From contig NZ_VVIP01000003.1 in NCBI RefSeq assembly GCF_009650435.1, forward strand, positions 135,238 to 199,237: 64,000 bases of DNA, in the 5' to 3' direction. The stretch is from Foetidibacter luteolus. Its GTDB lineage: Bacteria > Bacteroidota > Bacteroidia > Chitinophagales > Chitinophagaceae. The notes under the pieces are model-generated. The model made no database searches and was not told the origin of the DNA. It saw only the letters and a list, made by a program, of their open reading frames with translations. The translations under genes and the position numbers were made by a program. This document shows, in pieces, positions 17,025-27,400 of the stretch (its first letter is position 1; every line of letters starts with the position of its first letter).

Positions 17025-18734
17025 CTAATAAGGCATGGCCGGTATTGCCGCTATTAATTTTTGTGTATAAGCATTGGCTGGTCGGTAGTAGATGTCTTCT
17101 GCATTGCCTTGTTCTTCTATGCGGCCCTTGTTCATTACGATAATCCTGTTGCTGATGTATTTTACCACAGATAAATCGTGCGATATAAAAATGGCGGTAA
17201 AGCCCAGTTCTTTCTTCAGATCGTTCAGCAGGTTAAGCACCTGTGCCTGAACGCTTACGTCCAGTGCGGATACACTTTCATCGCAAATAATAAAGCGGGG
17301 CTGTAATGCCAGGGCACGGGCTATTACTAGGCGCTGGCGCTGGCCGCCGCTAAACTCATGCGGGTAGCGCTTATAGTGTTCCGGCAGCAGGCTTACTTTT
17401 TGCAAAAGGGCCATTACATATTCCCTGCGTTGGGCGGCAGATGCGTACAGGTTATGCACTTTTAATGGCTCTGCTATGGCTTCTCCAACTGTTTTGCGTG
17501 GGTTAAGCGAAGAGTAGGGGTCCTGGAAAATAATCTGTATGTCTTTCCTTATCTTTTTCCACACAGCCTTGCCGGCGGTAACAAGGTCTTCACCGTCAAA
17601 AACTATGTTGCCGCCTGTAGGCTGCAACAAGCCGGCAATGGCCCGGCCGGTGGTAGTTTTGCCGCAGCCGGATTCACCCACCAGGCCTATGGTTTCTCCA
17701 CTGTACACTTCAAAACTTATATCATCCACCGCTTTTATATAGCTCAGCGGTTTGCCAAAAAAATTCTTTTCAGCAGGATACCATACCCGCAGGTTGTGTA
17801 CAGATAACAATGGCTGCCGGAAAGTATGATGTACAACCGGTTTTATCTCTGCAGCCTTTGCAGGGGTTGCTGGTGCTGTATTTTCTTCGGGCAAAAAATC
17901 TTTTACTACCGGCAGGCGTTCATGCTTATCATAAAGCGCCGGCCTGCATGCCAGCAGAGCCTTTGTGTAAGGGTGTGCAGCATGTTTAAAAACCTGCCCG
18001 GCCATACCTTGTTCCACAATACGGCCTTTATACATTACTACCACCTTGTCTGCAATGTTGGCAATTACGCCCAGGTCGTGAGAAATAAATATCACGCCCA
18101 TGTTGTTTTCCAACTGCAGTTGTTTAATAAGTTCCAGGATGTTTTGTTGCACAGTTACATCCAGTGCGGTGGTAGGCTCATCACATATCAGCAGAGAGGG
18201 CTGGCAGCTCATGGCCATGGCAATCATTACGCGTTGTTTCTGGCCGCCGCTTATCTCATGGGGATATTTATTGTAAATCAGTTCAGGGTAGGGCAACTGT
18301 ACTTTTTTAAAAAGCTCCAGCGCCTGCTGTCGTGCTTCTTCTGCCGGCAGGTTTTTATGTGCCAGTATCGCCTCTGTTACCTGGTTGCCGCAGGTGTACA
18401 CCGGGTTTAGCGATGTCATTGGCTCCTGGAAAATCATGGCTATCTTGTTACCGCGTACTTCCCGTATTTCCGCGGGGCTGGCTTTTAATAAATCAGTTGT
18501 GCTGTCGTTGTCGGTAAACAATATTTTCCCGCTGCTGTAAACTGCAGGCGGCGTGGGCAGCAATTGAAGAATGGATAAAGAGGTAACAGATTTACCCGAT
18601 CCGGATTCACCAACAATGGCTACCAGTTCGCCACGGTTAACTTCAATAGTTATATCATGCAGGGCGTTTGTTGTGCCGTTGCTGCCGGTAAAACCAACCG
18701 AAAGGTTTTGTATGGTTAAAAGTGGTGGCGGCAT
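17025..18734 (-). CDS. ABC transporter ATP-binding protein with two fused ATPase domains (oligopeptide/nickel type)
   Basis: A 569-residue protein made of two ABC ATPases, equivalent to a DppD-DppF fusion. Walker A motifs are GESGSGKS (about residue 41) and GESGCGKT (about 354). Signature motifs are SGGQKQRV and SGGQRQRL, with Walker B '[12 protein letters not shown]' and '[12 protein letters not shown]'. Each half ends with the oligopeptide-type C-terminal region that carries [12 protein letters not shown] or [12 protein letters not shown]. It should energise uptake of peptides or similar solutes, but no permease or binding protein is nearby, so the partners are encoded elsewhere. The gene is translationally coupled to AMP nucleosidase, since its ATG overlaps the upstream TAA (TAATG). 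Confidence 0.9.
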   Translation of the reverse strand: MPPPLLTIQNLSVGFTGSNGTTNALHDITIEVNRGELVAIVGESGSGKSVTSLSILQLLPTPPAVYSSGKILFTDNDSTTDLLKASPAEIREVRGNKIAMIFQEPMTSLNPVYTCGNQVTEAILAHKNLPAEEARQQALELFKKVQLPYPELIYNKYPHEISGGQKQRVMIAMAMSCQPSLLICDEPTTALDVTVQQNILELIKQLQLENNMGVIFISHDLGVIANIADKVVVMYKGRIVEQGMAGQVFKHAAHPYTKALLACRPALYDKHERLPVVKDFLPEENTAPATPAKAAEIKPVVHHTFRQPLLSVHNLRVWYPAEKNFFGKPLSYIKAVDDISFEVYSGETIGLVGESGCGKTTTGRAIAGLLQPTGGNIVFDGEDLVTAGKAVWKKIRKDIQIIFQDPYSSLNPRKTVGEAIAEPLKVHNLYASAAQRREYVMALLQKVSLLPEHYKRYPHEFSGGQRQRLVIARALALQPRFIICDESVSALDVSVQAQVLNLLNDLKKELGFTAIFISHDLSVVKYISNRIIVMNKGRIEEQGNAEDIYYRPANAYTQKLIAAIPAMPY

Positions 18735-19504
18735 TAAAATCGCAGGTGTCTTACGGTTAAACCTCCATTAATCAGTTGTTTCAGGGAGTCAATGCCAATT
18801 TTTAAATGTTGTTCCACGTATTTGCTGGTAATCTTTTTATCGCTTTCTTCTGTTTTAACGCCTTCGGGTATCATCGGCTGGTCGCTAACCAGCAACAGAG
18901 CGCCGGTAGGTATTTTGTTGGCAAAGCCCACCATTAAAATAGTGGCCGTTTCCATATCTATGGCATAAGCCCTTATGCGTTGCAGGTAGGCTTTAAAAGT
19001 TTCATCATGTTCCCAAACGCGGCGGTTGGTGGTGTAAACCGTACCTGTCCAGTAATCAACCTGGTAATCGCGTATGGTGGTTGAAATGGCTTTTTGCAAA
19101 GCAAAAGCCGGCAGTGCAGGCACTTCCGGCGGAAAATAATCGTTGGAAGTTCCTTCGCCCCTTATGGCTGCTATGGGCAGTATAAGGTCGCCCAGTTTGT
19201 TGCGTTTTTTTAATCCGCCACATTTGCCCAAAAACAGCGCGGCTTCAGGGTCTATCGCTTTCAGCAAATCCATCACCGTGGCGGCGCCGGGGCTGCCCAT
19301 GCCGAAATTGATGATGCTGATACCATTTGCCGTAGCGCACTGAAAAGGCTTATCGTGGCCAATAACTTTCACATTATTCCACTTCGCAAAAAGCTGCACA
19401 TAATTGCTAAAGTTGGTAAGCAGTATGTATTTGCCAAAATTTTCCAGTTTTTCTCCGGTATAGCGGGGCAGCCAATTGGTTATAATTTCTTCTTTTGTTT
19501 TCAT
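18734..19504 (-). CDS. amn: AMP nucleosidase
   Basis: A 256-residue nucleoside phosphorylase-fold protein of the short AMP nucleosidase type found in Bacteroidota. It hydrolyses AMP to adenine and ribose 5-phosphate. The 'NFGMGSPGAATVMDLL' block (about 66-81), the 'LFLGKCGGLKKRNKLGDLI' block and the AIDMETATI segment (Glu contacting the ribose) match the MTAN/PNP superfamily. It lacks the N-terminal domain of the E. coli enzyme, which is usual for this clade. Its stop codon overlaps the start of the ABC ATPase gene, so the two are probably one operon with amn first. There is no obvious functional link between them. Confidence 0.88.
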   Translation of the reverse strand: MKTKEEIITNWLPRYTGEKLENFGKYILLTNFSNYVQLFAKWNNVKVIGHDKPFQCATANGISIINFGMGSPGAATVMDLLKAIDPEAALFLGKCGGLKKRNKLGDLILPIAAIRGEGTSNDYFPPEVPALPAFALQKAISTTIRDYQVDYWTGTVYTTNRRVWEHDETFKAYLQRIRAYAIDMETATILMVGFANKIPTGALLLVSDQPMIPEGVKTEESDKKITSKYVEQHLKIGIDSLKQLINGGLTVRHLRF

Positions 19505-19606
19505 ATCCTGATGTTTGAGGTTAATGAAGGGTTATGTATAGATAAATTCTGCAAATATAAGCAGGCCGTTATTGCATTGGCGATATTGTTAGCACATGCG
19601 GCAGCC

Positions 19607-19729
19607 CAATGTCATTAAGTTAAGGAAGGAATGTCAGGTTGAGCTTGTCGAAACCGGGGTTATGTAAGCCGCTTTTTTACCAATCCGCCTTCGACAGGCT
19701 CAGGCTGACAGCTTAACTTAATGACATTG
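19607..19729. mobile_element. Family C MITE-like element, copy 2, with 10-bp target duplication
   Basis: A 123-bp element with perfect 18-bp terminal inverted repeats: CAATGTCATTAAGTTAAG at 19607-19624 and its complement at 19712-19729. The flanks are identical 10-bp direct repeats TGCGGCAGCC at 19597-19606 and 19730-19739. The interior shares the GAGCTTGTCGAAACCGGGG and CAGGCTGACAGCTTAA words with copy 1. No coding capacity. Confidence 0.9.
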
Positions 19730-19739
19730 TGCGGCAGCC

Positions 19740-19935
19740 GGTGCAGGTACATCTTACATCCCACATCAAACATCTTACATAAAAAAGTACTTCGTACTTC
19801 AGATTTCGTACTTGGGGGTGCCCCCAAGCTGCGCAAGGGGTCGGGCTTTCCGCTATTACTCCGCCACAAAGCCGCCGCACAAAGCCTTCAGCGGGGTAAC
19901 CGCTGCAATCCCTCACCCGGGGCGACACCTGTTGC
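19740..19935 (-). repeat. Family B dispersed repeat, copy 2, with word tract
   Basis: The core at 19813-19935 reads the complement of copies 1 and 3 and carries the AAGCTGCGCAAGGGG variant. The 70 bp before it (TACATCCCACATC, CATCTTACAT, AAGTACTTCGTACTTC) are a degenerate word tract that also adjoins copy 3. Confidence 0.75.
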
Positions 19936-19965
19936 CTGTTCGCTGCCAGCCTTTACTTTTGCCTT

Positions 19966-20406
19966 ATGCTGAAGATACATTACCCGCCACACAATTACCG
20001 CATTAAACAGGAAGATAACAAAGAATACATCTTTGATGAAGTGCGGAAAAAATGGGTAAGGCTTACACCTGAAGAATGGGTAAGGCAGAATTTTGTTCAG
20101 TACCTGCTGCAGGTACAATTGTATCCTGCTTCGCTTATAGGTATTGAAAAAGAGCTGCTGCTAAACGATATAAAGAAACGCTGCGACATACTTATTTATA
20201 AAAACAATGAGCCGCTGATGCTGGTTGAATGCAAAGAGATGCATGTTGATTTATCTGAGGCCGTGTTAAAGCAGGTGCTTATGTATAACATGGCTATGCC
20301 GGTTAATTACTTATGCGTAACCAATGGCAGCTATTGCTATGCCTGGCAAAAAGACGGCAATGGTTTGATAGCGCTGAAACATTTTCCGCATTGGCAGGTG
20401 GTGTGA
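19966..20406 (+). CDS. Stand-alone HsdR_N-like nuclease-fold protein
   Basis: A 146-residue protein resembling the N-terminal domain of type I restriction HsdR subunits. The PD-(D/E)xK residues are visible: Glu61 in IEKELLL, Asp74 in RCDILIY, and Glu88-x-Lys90 in VECKE. In full HsdR enzymes this domain cuts DNA. Here no helicase, specificity or methylase gene is present. Small free-standing members are common in Bacteroidota genomes and have no proven role. It is flanked by repeats upstream and a convergent gene 23 bp downstream. A nuclease activity is plausible but not shown. Confidence 0.8.
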   Translation: MLKIHYPPHNYRIKQEDNKEYIFDEVRKKWVRLTPEEWVRQNFVQYLLQVQLYPASLIGIEKELLLNDIKKRCDILIYKNNEPLMLVECKEMHVDLSEAVLKQVLMYNMAMPVNYLCVTNGSYCYAWQKDGNGLIALKHFPHWQVV

Positions 20407-20429
20407 AATTGTAAAAAGCAGACTGTGTT

Positions 20430-22004
20430 TTACTGCCTGGGTAGCATCCATCCCCTGTTTGTCTTAATGTATTCCACCACATTGCTCAGCGGGCTTTCAT
20501 TATTATTCCTGCTGATGCTGCTTACAGCAACGTAGCAATTGTTCCACTCCGGCGGAATGCTGCTGGCCCATATGTCAAACGCAAGTGTTTTTTTGCCTTG
20601 ACAGGCAAAAACATACCACAGTTGCTGGCCCAGCGTACTAAAGTTGTTGGAGCAATACACTGCATAGGCTTTTACGGTGCTGTCAGCTACAATTTCCCCT
20701 GCATCAATTTTAAGCACTTTACCGGCAAAACTGCCGGTGCCATCGGTAGCATTTACAATGGCTGGTTTTAAAGGCAATACAGTATCCTTCCAGGGCATGG
20801 GCGGTACAATGGCCGGGTAGCGGTAATAGTTCTCACGCAGGCTGTCGCACCAGCCGTTGGGGTTATACTCAAAAGTTTTGCTGCTAAAATAAACGCTGCC
20901 CTGCACTTCGGGATAGTCCCGCAAAAACCTTATCTGGTCAGGAATTTCTATGGGGCTGCGCCAGGCTTTGGTAGGGTTTTCGTACACGCGGTAAACGCCG
21001 TGGCCAATATACAGGTGGCGGCCATAAGTATGTTTGCTCCACCAGTCAAGCAGTACTTCGTAGTCGCAAAGGCGGTGGCCAATTTCCCAATAAAGCTGAG
21101 GCGCTACATAATCTATCCAGCCGTTTTCCAGCCATAAGAGTATGTCGGCGTAAAGGTCATCGTAATTGGTCTGGCCTGCTTTGGTTTCGCTTCCCATGGG
21201 GTCCTGGCTGCTGTTGCGCCATACCCCAAACGGGCTGATGCCAAATTTCACCTGCGGTTTGGTGGCTTGTATGGCTAAGTAGATTGACTTAACAATACTA
21301 TCGCAGTTGCTGCGGCGCCATGCATCTTTGGTAAGTCCGTTGCCATATTTGCGGTATGCTGCTTCATCAGGAAATTCCCTTCCGTTAATACGGTAGGGAT
21401 AAAAGTAATCGTCCATGTGTATCCCGTCAACATCATAACGCCTCACAATATCCTTCACCACATCCGTGACATGGGCAATAACCGCCGGTTCGCCGGGGTT
21501 AAAATATTTTTTATCTCCATAGGTAACAAACCAATCGGGATGTGCACGGGTGATATGGTTTGCAGCTATTGAAGATCTGCTTACATTGAAAACCGCACGG
21601 TATGGATTTAACCAGGCATGAAACTCCATGCCACGCTTATGGGTTTCCTCTATCATAAACTGAAGAGGGTCGTAGTAGGGGCTGGGCGCAGTGCCCTGCC
21701 GTCCGGTAAGGTACTCGCTCCAGGGCTCGTAAGAGGAAGGAAAAAACGCATCCGCGGCCGGACGAACCTGCATGATAACCGCGTTCATGCCGTTGCGCTG
21801 GTGCATATCAAGAATACGGATAAATTCTGCCTTTTGCTGCTGAACAGGCAGGCCTTTTTTACTGGGCCAATCAATGTTTTCCACGGTAGCTATCCAAACA
21901 GCACGAAACTCAAATTTGGGTTGAGCCCCAGCCAGCAAGGACAGGCTTGTAAGGATAATTAAAACGGGTAATGAAAAAGTAAAAAAGCCTGCTCTATTGT
22001 TCAT
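20430..22004 (-). CDS. Glycoside hydrolase-like family 10 (DUF187/GHL10) protein, secreted
   Basis: A 524-residue exported protein with a signal peptide ending near residue 27 (LAGAQ). The catalytic-like TIM barrel, about residues 30-370, is of the GHL10/DUF187 family. Motifs include 'EFRAVWIATVENIDWPSKKG', 'NAVIMQVRPAADAFFPS', FHAWLNPYRA and 'DGIHMDDYFYPY', the Asp-Asp being a probable active-site pair. A C-terminal beta domain (about 400-510) follows. Relatives act on glycans, and some YngK-like members are thought to work near peptidoglycan or exopolysaccharide. The exact substrate is unknown. The upstream MarR gene reads in the same direction 27 bp away, so MarR may head this unit. Confidence 0.85.
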   Translation of the reverse strand: MNNRAGFFTFSLPVLIILTSLSLLAGAQPKFEFRAVWIATVENIDWPSKKGLPVQQQKAEFIRILDMHQRNGMNAVIMQVRPAADAFFPSSYEPWSEYLTGRQGTAPSPYYDPLQFMIEETHKRGMEFHAWLNPYRAVFNVSRSSIAANHITRAHPDWFVTYGDKKYFNPGEPAVIAHVTDVVKDIVRRYDVDGIHMDDYFYPYRINGREFPDEAAYRKYGNGLTKDAWRRSNCDSIVKSIYLAIQATKPQVKFGISPFGVWRNSSQDPMGSETKAGQTNYDDLYADILLWLENGWIDYVAPQLYWEIGHRLCDYEVLLDWWSKHTYGRHLYIGHGVYRVYENPTKAWRSPIEIPDQIRFLRDYPEVQGSVYFSSKTFEYNPNGWCDSLRENYYRYPAIVPPMPWKDTVLPLKPAIVNATDGTGSFAGKVLKIDAGEIVADSTVKAYAVYCSNNFSTLGQQLWYVFACQGKKTLAFDIWASSIPPEWNNCYVAVSSISRNNNESPLSNVVEYIKTNRGWMLPRQ

Positions 22005-22031
22005 GCGGCGAAGATATAAGCCAAAACGCTG

Positions 22032-22481
22032 CTACCTATTCCTTATTTTGTCCAGCAGCATATTTAACGTTTTAGCCTCATCATCAGAAATTCCGCCAAC
22101 AAGGCCGTCAATCTGCTCGTTTTCCTGGTCCAGTTTTTCAAGCAAACCAAGCCCTGCTTCGTTAATGGTAACATCTACCAGGCGCTTATCTGCCAGGGAT
22201 GTTTTTTTGTCAACCAGTTTCTTAATTACCAGCCTGTCTACTATGCGGCTGGTGTCGCTCATTTTGTCAAGCATCCGTTCCCGTATCTGTAACGTGCTTA
22301 ATGGTGTTTTACTAGCTCTCAAAATGCGGAGAATATTGTACTGCTGTGGCGTAATATCCTCATGCTCCAGAATCTTTTTTACTCGTTCCTGGAACCAGTT
22401 GGAGGTGTAAATAACATTAATCATCGCTTTTTGATACTCATTCCGGTAACCTGTCTGTTGAATAGCTAATGATATACCCAT
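22032..22481 (-). CDS. MarR family transcriptional regulator
   Basis: A 149-residue winged-helix repressor-type protein. The helix-turn-helix region lies around residues 50-85 ('ITPQQYNILRILR', 'LSTLQIRERMLDKMSDTSRIVDRL'), followed by a wing with DKRLVDVTI. The N- and C-terminal helices serve dimerisation. It could control the glycoside hydrolase-like gene 27 bp downstream. MarR proteins often autoregulate by binding an inverted repeat, and the gap upstream has TATTACCA and TGGTAATA 12 bp apart at 22574-22601. Its ligand is unknown. Confidence 0.88.
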   Translation of the reverse strand: MGISLAIQQTGYRNEYQKAMINVIYTSNWFQERVKKILEHEDITPQQYNILRILRASKTPLSTLQIRERMLDKMSDTSRIVDRLVIKKLVDKKTSLADKRLVDVTINEAGLGLLEKLDQENEQIDGLVGGISDDEAKTLNMLLDKIRNR

Positions 22482-22573
22482 GGCTTAGCATGTTTTTACT
22501 TTATAATAGGGTTAATAATTTCAGCAGGGCCGGAATTGGTGTTATGTCAAAGGATATACCAAATTATTTTAAA

Positions 22574-22601
22574 TATTACCATCAACAATTATTTGGTAAT
22601 A
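22574..22601. promoter_or_regulatory. Inverted repeat upstream of marR, possible operator
   Basis: TATTACCA (22574-22581) and TGGTAATA (22594-22601) are perfect 8-bp inverted repeats 93-120 bp before the MarR start. The spacing is longer than in most MarR sites, so the assignment is weak. The rest of the 336-bp gap (22482-22817) is AT-rich and holds nothing else that I recognise. Confidence 0.3.
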
Positions 22602-22817
22602 AAATATTAATGCCACGACAAATACAATTATTTACAGGCCCTTGCGCCGGCACTTTAAACGGCACTTACATGTAATAATCATCTGTAAGCAGGCTTTTTG
22701 CGTAGTTAAAAAGCAAGCATGGCATGTTGCATAAGTTAACTTTATCCTCGGGGGCGGTTGCCAGAGTTTGAGATTTTTCAGGAGATATGCAGAAAACAAG
22801 CAATCAACCGGTAATGT

Positions 22818-23861
22818 TTAGTCTTCCCAGACGGTCAGTCCTTCACTACAGTTAGCACAAATATCTATATTTTTTCGACTTGTCATTAATTCGCTCCGAA
22901 ATTGTTTATAATTATCGTTTTGCCATATTTCTTTAAAAGACTGCATTTTAAGGTTGCCCAGGCGGTGCATGGCATCCTTGTCAAAGCAGCAGGGCACAAC
23001 CAGGCCGTCCCAGGTAATTACATTGGCGTGCCACAGCTTCCAGCAATGGTTATTGAGGCCGCTTTTAATTTGCATGTTGCCGTTTTTGTCTTTGCGGTAG
23101 CGGCTGTATTTGTCAGTAGTGGGTATAAGCTGGTTAGGATCGTTTTCATAATCGTAGACCTGTGCGGTTTTAAACCGTACCTGGTCTACCCCTATCTCTT
23201 TGGCCAGGCGTTTTATATCTTCTACCTGGTGTTCGTTGGGTTTTACCACCAGGAACTGGAAGAAAACAAAAGGTGTTTTACTTTTCAGTTCTTTTTTCCA
23301 TTTAACAATGTTGCGGGCGCCGGCCAGCACTTTCTCCAGCTTGCCGCCAACACGGTATTGCTGGTAAACATCCTGTGTGGTGCCGTCTATGGAAATAATC
23401 AGCCTGTCTAAACCGCTTTCCACCGTTTTTTTTGCTTTTTCATCAGTAAGGTAGTGGGCGTTGGTAGAAGTAGCGGTGTAAATGCCCTTGTCATGCGCAT
23501 ACTTTACCATGTCTAAAAAATCGGGATTGAGAAAGGGTTCGCCCTGGAAGTAGAAAATAAGATATAGCAGGTCTTTATAAATATCATCTATGGTTTCCCT
23601 GAAAAAATCTTTTTTAAGCATGCCTGTAGGCCTGGTAAACTCCCTTAGGCCGCTGGGGCATTCCGGGCAGCGCAGGTTGCAGGATGTAGTGGGTTCAAAC
23701 GAGATAGATACAGGATAACCCCACTGCACCGGCTTCTTTTTAAACTTGCTAAGCTGAAAACTGCCATACACTTTTGTGGCATTCCAGGCACGGCGAAGCG
23801 TAAGCTTGCTTAGTAAATTCACACTATCATTCCAGTTAAAGTATGCCATAGTATGTTGCAA
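22818..23861 (-). CDS. Radical SAM protein with SPASM-type C-terminus
   Basis: A 347-residue radical SAM enzyme. The 4Fe-4S motif is CNLRCPECP (Cys61, Cys65, Cys68). The barrel runs to about residue 250. A C-terminal SPASM-like part carries further cysteines in NHCWKLWHA, VPCCFDKDA and ICANCSEG, which would hold one or two auxiliary clusters. Such proteins modify peptides, sugars or other enzymes. No short precursor peptide or maturase partner is visible nearby, so the substrate is unknown. The first ATG (23861) and an ATG four codons later (MAYFNW) are both possible starts. It is monocistronic, with 336 bp after and over 500 bp before it. Confidence 0.87.
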   Translation of the reverse strand: MQHTMAYFNWNDSVNLLSKLTLRRAWNATKVYGSFQLSKFKKKPVQWGYPVSISFEPTTSCNLRCPECPSGLREFTRPTGMLKKDFFRETIDDIYKDLLYLIFYFQGEPFLNPDFLDMVKYAHDKGIYTATSTNAHYLTDEKAKKTVESGLDRLIISIDGTTQDVYQQYRVGGKLEKVLAGARNIVKWKKELKSKTPFVFFQFLVVKPNEHQVEDIKRLAKEIGVDQVRFKTAQVYDYENDPNQLIPTTDKYSRYRKDKNGNMQIKSGLNNHCWKLWHANVITWDGLVVPCCFDKDAMHRLGNLKMQSFKEIWQNDNYKQFRSELMTSRKNIDICANCSEGLTVWED

Positions 23862-24423
23862 AAGTAAGCTTTGCGGGTTAAATGAGATTCAGGAAGATGC
23901 CTATCGGAACATTTCAAATATTCGAACCACTGTTTTTTTGATCTTTTTATATCATTTGACAGCGCACGAGCCCCGGCAATTTTTCAGAATGCGCCGTTCT
24001 GTTTTAGGTTAGTCTGATAGCTATTTGGCATATTTTCAAAAAAAATGCAACAGGCAATGGATTAAGCGCAAATCATCCCCAATATTAGGGTAGCCCTGAG
24101 GAGTATACCTGTAGAAAAGAGTTATTGTATCAATTTTTTCTGGGAGCATTCAAAACAATATATATGTTTTTACTTAACTTTAAAAGTAACTTCAATTGTT
24201 ACATTTACCTGCATAGATTTATACATAACTATCGTGCCCAGTAATACTACAATACATGCATGGATATTATCTCACTACAATTTTGGCGTACTAAGCTGGT
24301 AGATAGGCCTGGCCGGTAATGCTGTAGCTAAGCAGACGTAATGTTAAGCCCGTAACCCTGGAAGTCAGGCTAAAGCATAACTATCAAATATTGTTAACCG
24401 GCCAAATGCCAAAACAATGCTGT
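23862..24423. other. Intergenic region without recognised content
   Basis: About 560 AT-rich bases between divergently transcribed genes (radical SAM and subtilase). Promoters for both should lie here, but I find no convincing TAnnTTTG pair, no hairpin terminator and no copy of the repeat families seen elsewhere. Confidence 0.4.
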
Positions 24424-27400
24424 ATGAATAACCGTTTGATCCTCCTATTGATTACTGCCTGCTTTGCTATCTATGCCACAGCGCAGGGTGATAATCTTTT
24501 TTATTATTACAAGAGCAAAAAAGTACCATTACGCCAAATCTATGGCCTTGTGTCAGTCGGCCTTAAAAATCAGGAAAAGTCTAAAACAGGTATAGCGCAG
24601 CTATTTGGGGTAACGAAAGATTCTGTGCAACTGCTGGCCGATGGTAAACATGCGTTTGTGCGTACCGGTAATAGTGTTTCTAAAGTATATGTTGATAGGC
24701 TTATAACGGGGTTGAATAAAAAGTTGATAGCCTTTGCAAGGCCTGCAATCGCTGGTATTTCGGGTAAGGAGGCTACGTACGGGGAAGATTTTATCGTGTC
24801 TTTAAAACCCGGTACGGGCATAGTGCAGTTGCAAGGTCTGCTGGCCAAACATAATTGCGTGCTAAAAAGCAAGTATCCGTTTGCTGAGGGCATTTACCTT
24901 ATTGCCGCTGGTGAGACTAACGATTATGACGCCTTAAAAATGGCCAACCTGTTTTATGAATCAGGCTTGTTCGAGTATGCTGAGCCGGATTTCAGAACAC
25001 ATAACGCCTTTGCCGGAGCGCCCAATGATTCCTTATACTTCAGTCAATGGGCACATAAAAACAATGGTGGAGGTATGAGTGTAGATAGCGCCTGGCTTAT
25101 TACCACTGGTAGTACCGATATTAAAATTGCTATTATGGATACAGGTGTGGATACCGGTCACGCAGATTTAAAAGCTAACCTGCTACAGGGTTTTGATTGC
25201 ACCACCCTTACCTCCAACCCTGGTGACGGCCGGCCAATATACACATTGAGAGGTCATGGCACAGCCTGTGCAGGTATTGTTGGCGCTATAGCTAACAATA
25301 GCATTGGTGTGGCAGGTATTGCACCTGATTGTAAGATTATACCTGTTAACATGATGGATTGGAGCGGCAACTTTGTAACTGATTTTTCCATAGCGGCCGG
25401 TTTAGATTATGCCTGGCAAAATGGCGCAGCGATTATTAGCAACTCATGGACGGCCAGCATGCTTTCGGGTGTTGTAAACGATGCTATTGAACGTGCGGCA
25501 AAACAAGGCCGTGATGGTAAAGGGGCAATACTTTTATTTGCATCAGGTAATGAAAATGGCGCAGTTGATTATCCTGCCAGCAATCCATTGGTAATAGCAG
25601 TAGGCGCCATTAACCAGTGCTTGCTACGCAAGTCTTATTTCCCTCATGATTGCAACAGTGCAAATGATGACTGGGGTTCAAATTATGGCGCCGGACTGGA
25701 TGTGGTAGCGCCTGGGGTATCCATATCAACTACCGATATTTCAGGAAAGGATGGGTACAATAACTACGGCGACTATATACAAATATTCACTGGTACATCT
25801 TCGGCCTGTGCTAATGCGGCTGGTGTGATGGCATTGATTTTATCTGCCAACCCGGAACTAACTGCAACGGAAGCAAGGATGGCAATGGAAACAAGCTGCG
25901 ATAAAATTTCGGGCTATAATTTTAAAATGACAGAAGGCAACCCCGCAGGCATATGGAATGACGAAGTAGGCTATGGCCTTGTAAATGCTTATAAGGCCGT
26001 ACAGGCTGCTATCAGCGGCTTATTTTGCACAGTTGAGGCTACTGCTGCAAGTACCATGCTTTGCAAGGGTACTTCGGTTGAACTCAGTGTATTAAACCCA
26101 TCTGCAATGGCGGCCTATCAATGGCGTTTTAATGGAGTGGCTAATGATAGCAGCAGGACTACGTTTATAGCTAAAGAAGCGGGAACATATGACGTAACGG
26201 TAACGCATTCTAACGGTTGCACAGCCGTATCTGCCCCTATTACTGTAACAGCACCGGAAGCGGACAGCCTGATAGCAGATGCTGGTGGGCCAGTATCCAT
26301 TTGTACCGGTGGAGAAGCGGTACGCATAGGAGGTATGCCCTCCGCAAGAGGTGGAGTTAAAATAGTAGGTAAAAAGCGGGGGTATGGTGTCTATTTCCGG
26401 GAAACTCCTAGCGATGGAGGGTTACTGAAATTTGATACAGAAAACCCACGTGATTATAGCCTGGATAGCATTATACCGCTGCCAGCCATTACCGAAAATA
26501 CCGATTGCACCGGAGATTTTACCCCATTGGGCTATTACCTGCTCACCCGCACTGGCAACCTAATACGGATGGACACTATTACCCGCGAACAAACATTTAT
26601 CGCAAAGCTTGTTTTTAAAGCTGGTTTATCAAGTAACAAAGTTTCCTGGACAGGGTTGGCCTGGGACCCTGTATCCAAACAATTATACGCAGTTGCTCAT
26701 GACGAGTCTTACCACAGTTATCTTTATACCGTAGACCTAATAACTGGCATTGCCATCGTAAGAACACCGGTAAATGCCCCAGGTTTGATATCATGGATAG
26801 CCTTTAACAGTAATGGTACATTGTTTGCTTTTTATTATAAATACGATAATGGACTTTATGATAATGGGATTGTGAGATTAGACAAGCATACAGGCTCTTC
26901 TTACGGTGATGTTGCTTACCTTAATTATGGCGAGGATATTTACCGGCTTGATGGCGGTTTTGACCCGCTGAACGGCAAACTTTACCTAAGCACATATTAT
27001 TATAGTTGGGATGGCGTGAATCAGGGCGCAGACCTGCGGGAGATGGACACGCTAACACTTAACACAACAGTTAAAGGAGCGGTAGGGGATTTCAGCGTAG
27101 TGGGTGCCACCTCTATAAGCGGCGGCAACTATGATTATACCTGGTCTCCATCAGAGTATTTGTCAAACAGCAAAGATGCGAACCCTTTAGCAAACCCCTT
27201 GAAGGAAACTACTTATACCCTTACGGTAAAAGATTATTGCGGCAATGTGGCCGTAAGTTCTATAAAGATAACCCCAGGCGCAGGCAAACCAGCAATTAAA
27301 ATAGCAGCGCCAAAAGATTCCATTTGTGAGGGTGAATCAGTAAGGTTATCCGCAACAAAAAATGCTAATTATCATTACCAGTGGATGGTGGACGGTAAAA

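Noticed and set aside
19660..19972. Several overlapping ORFs of 64-83 codons on both strands
   Set aside because: They are made from the MITE-like element, family B copy 2 and its word tract, and no ORF continues outside the repeats.
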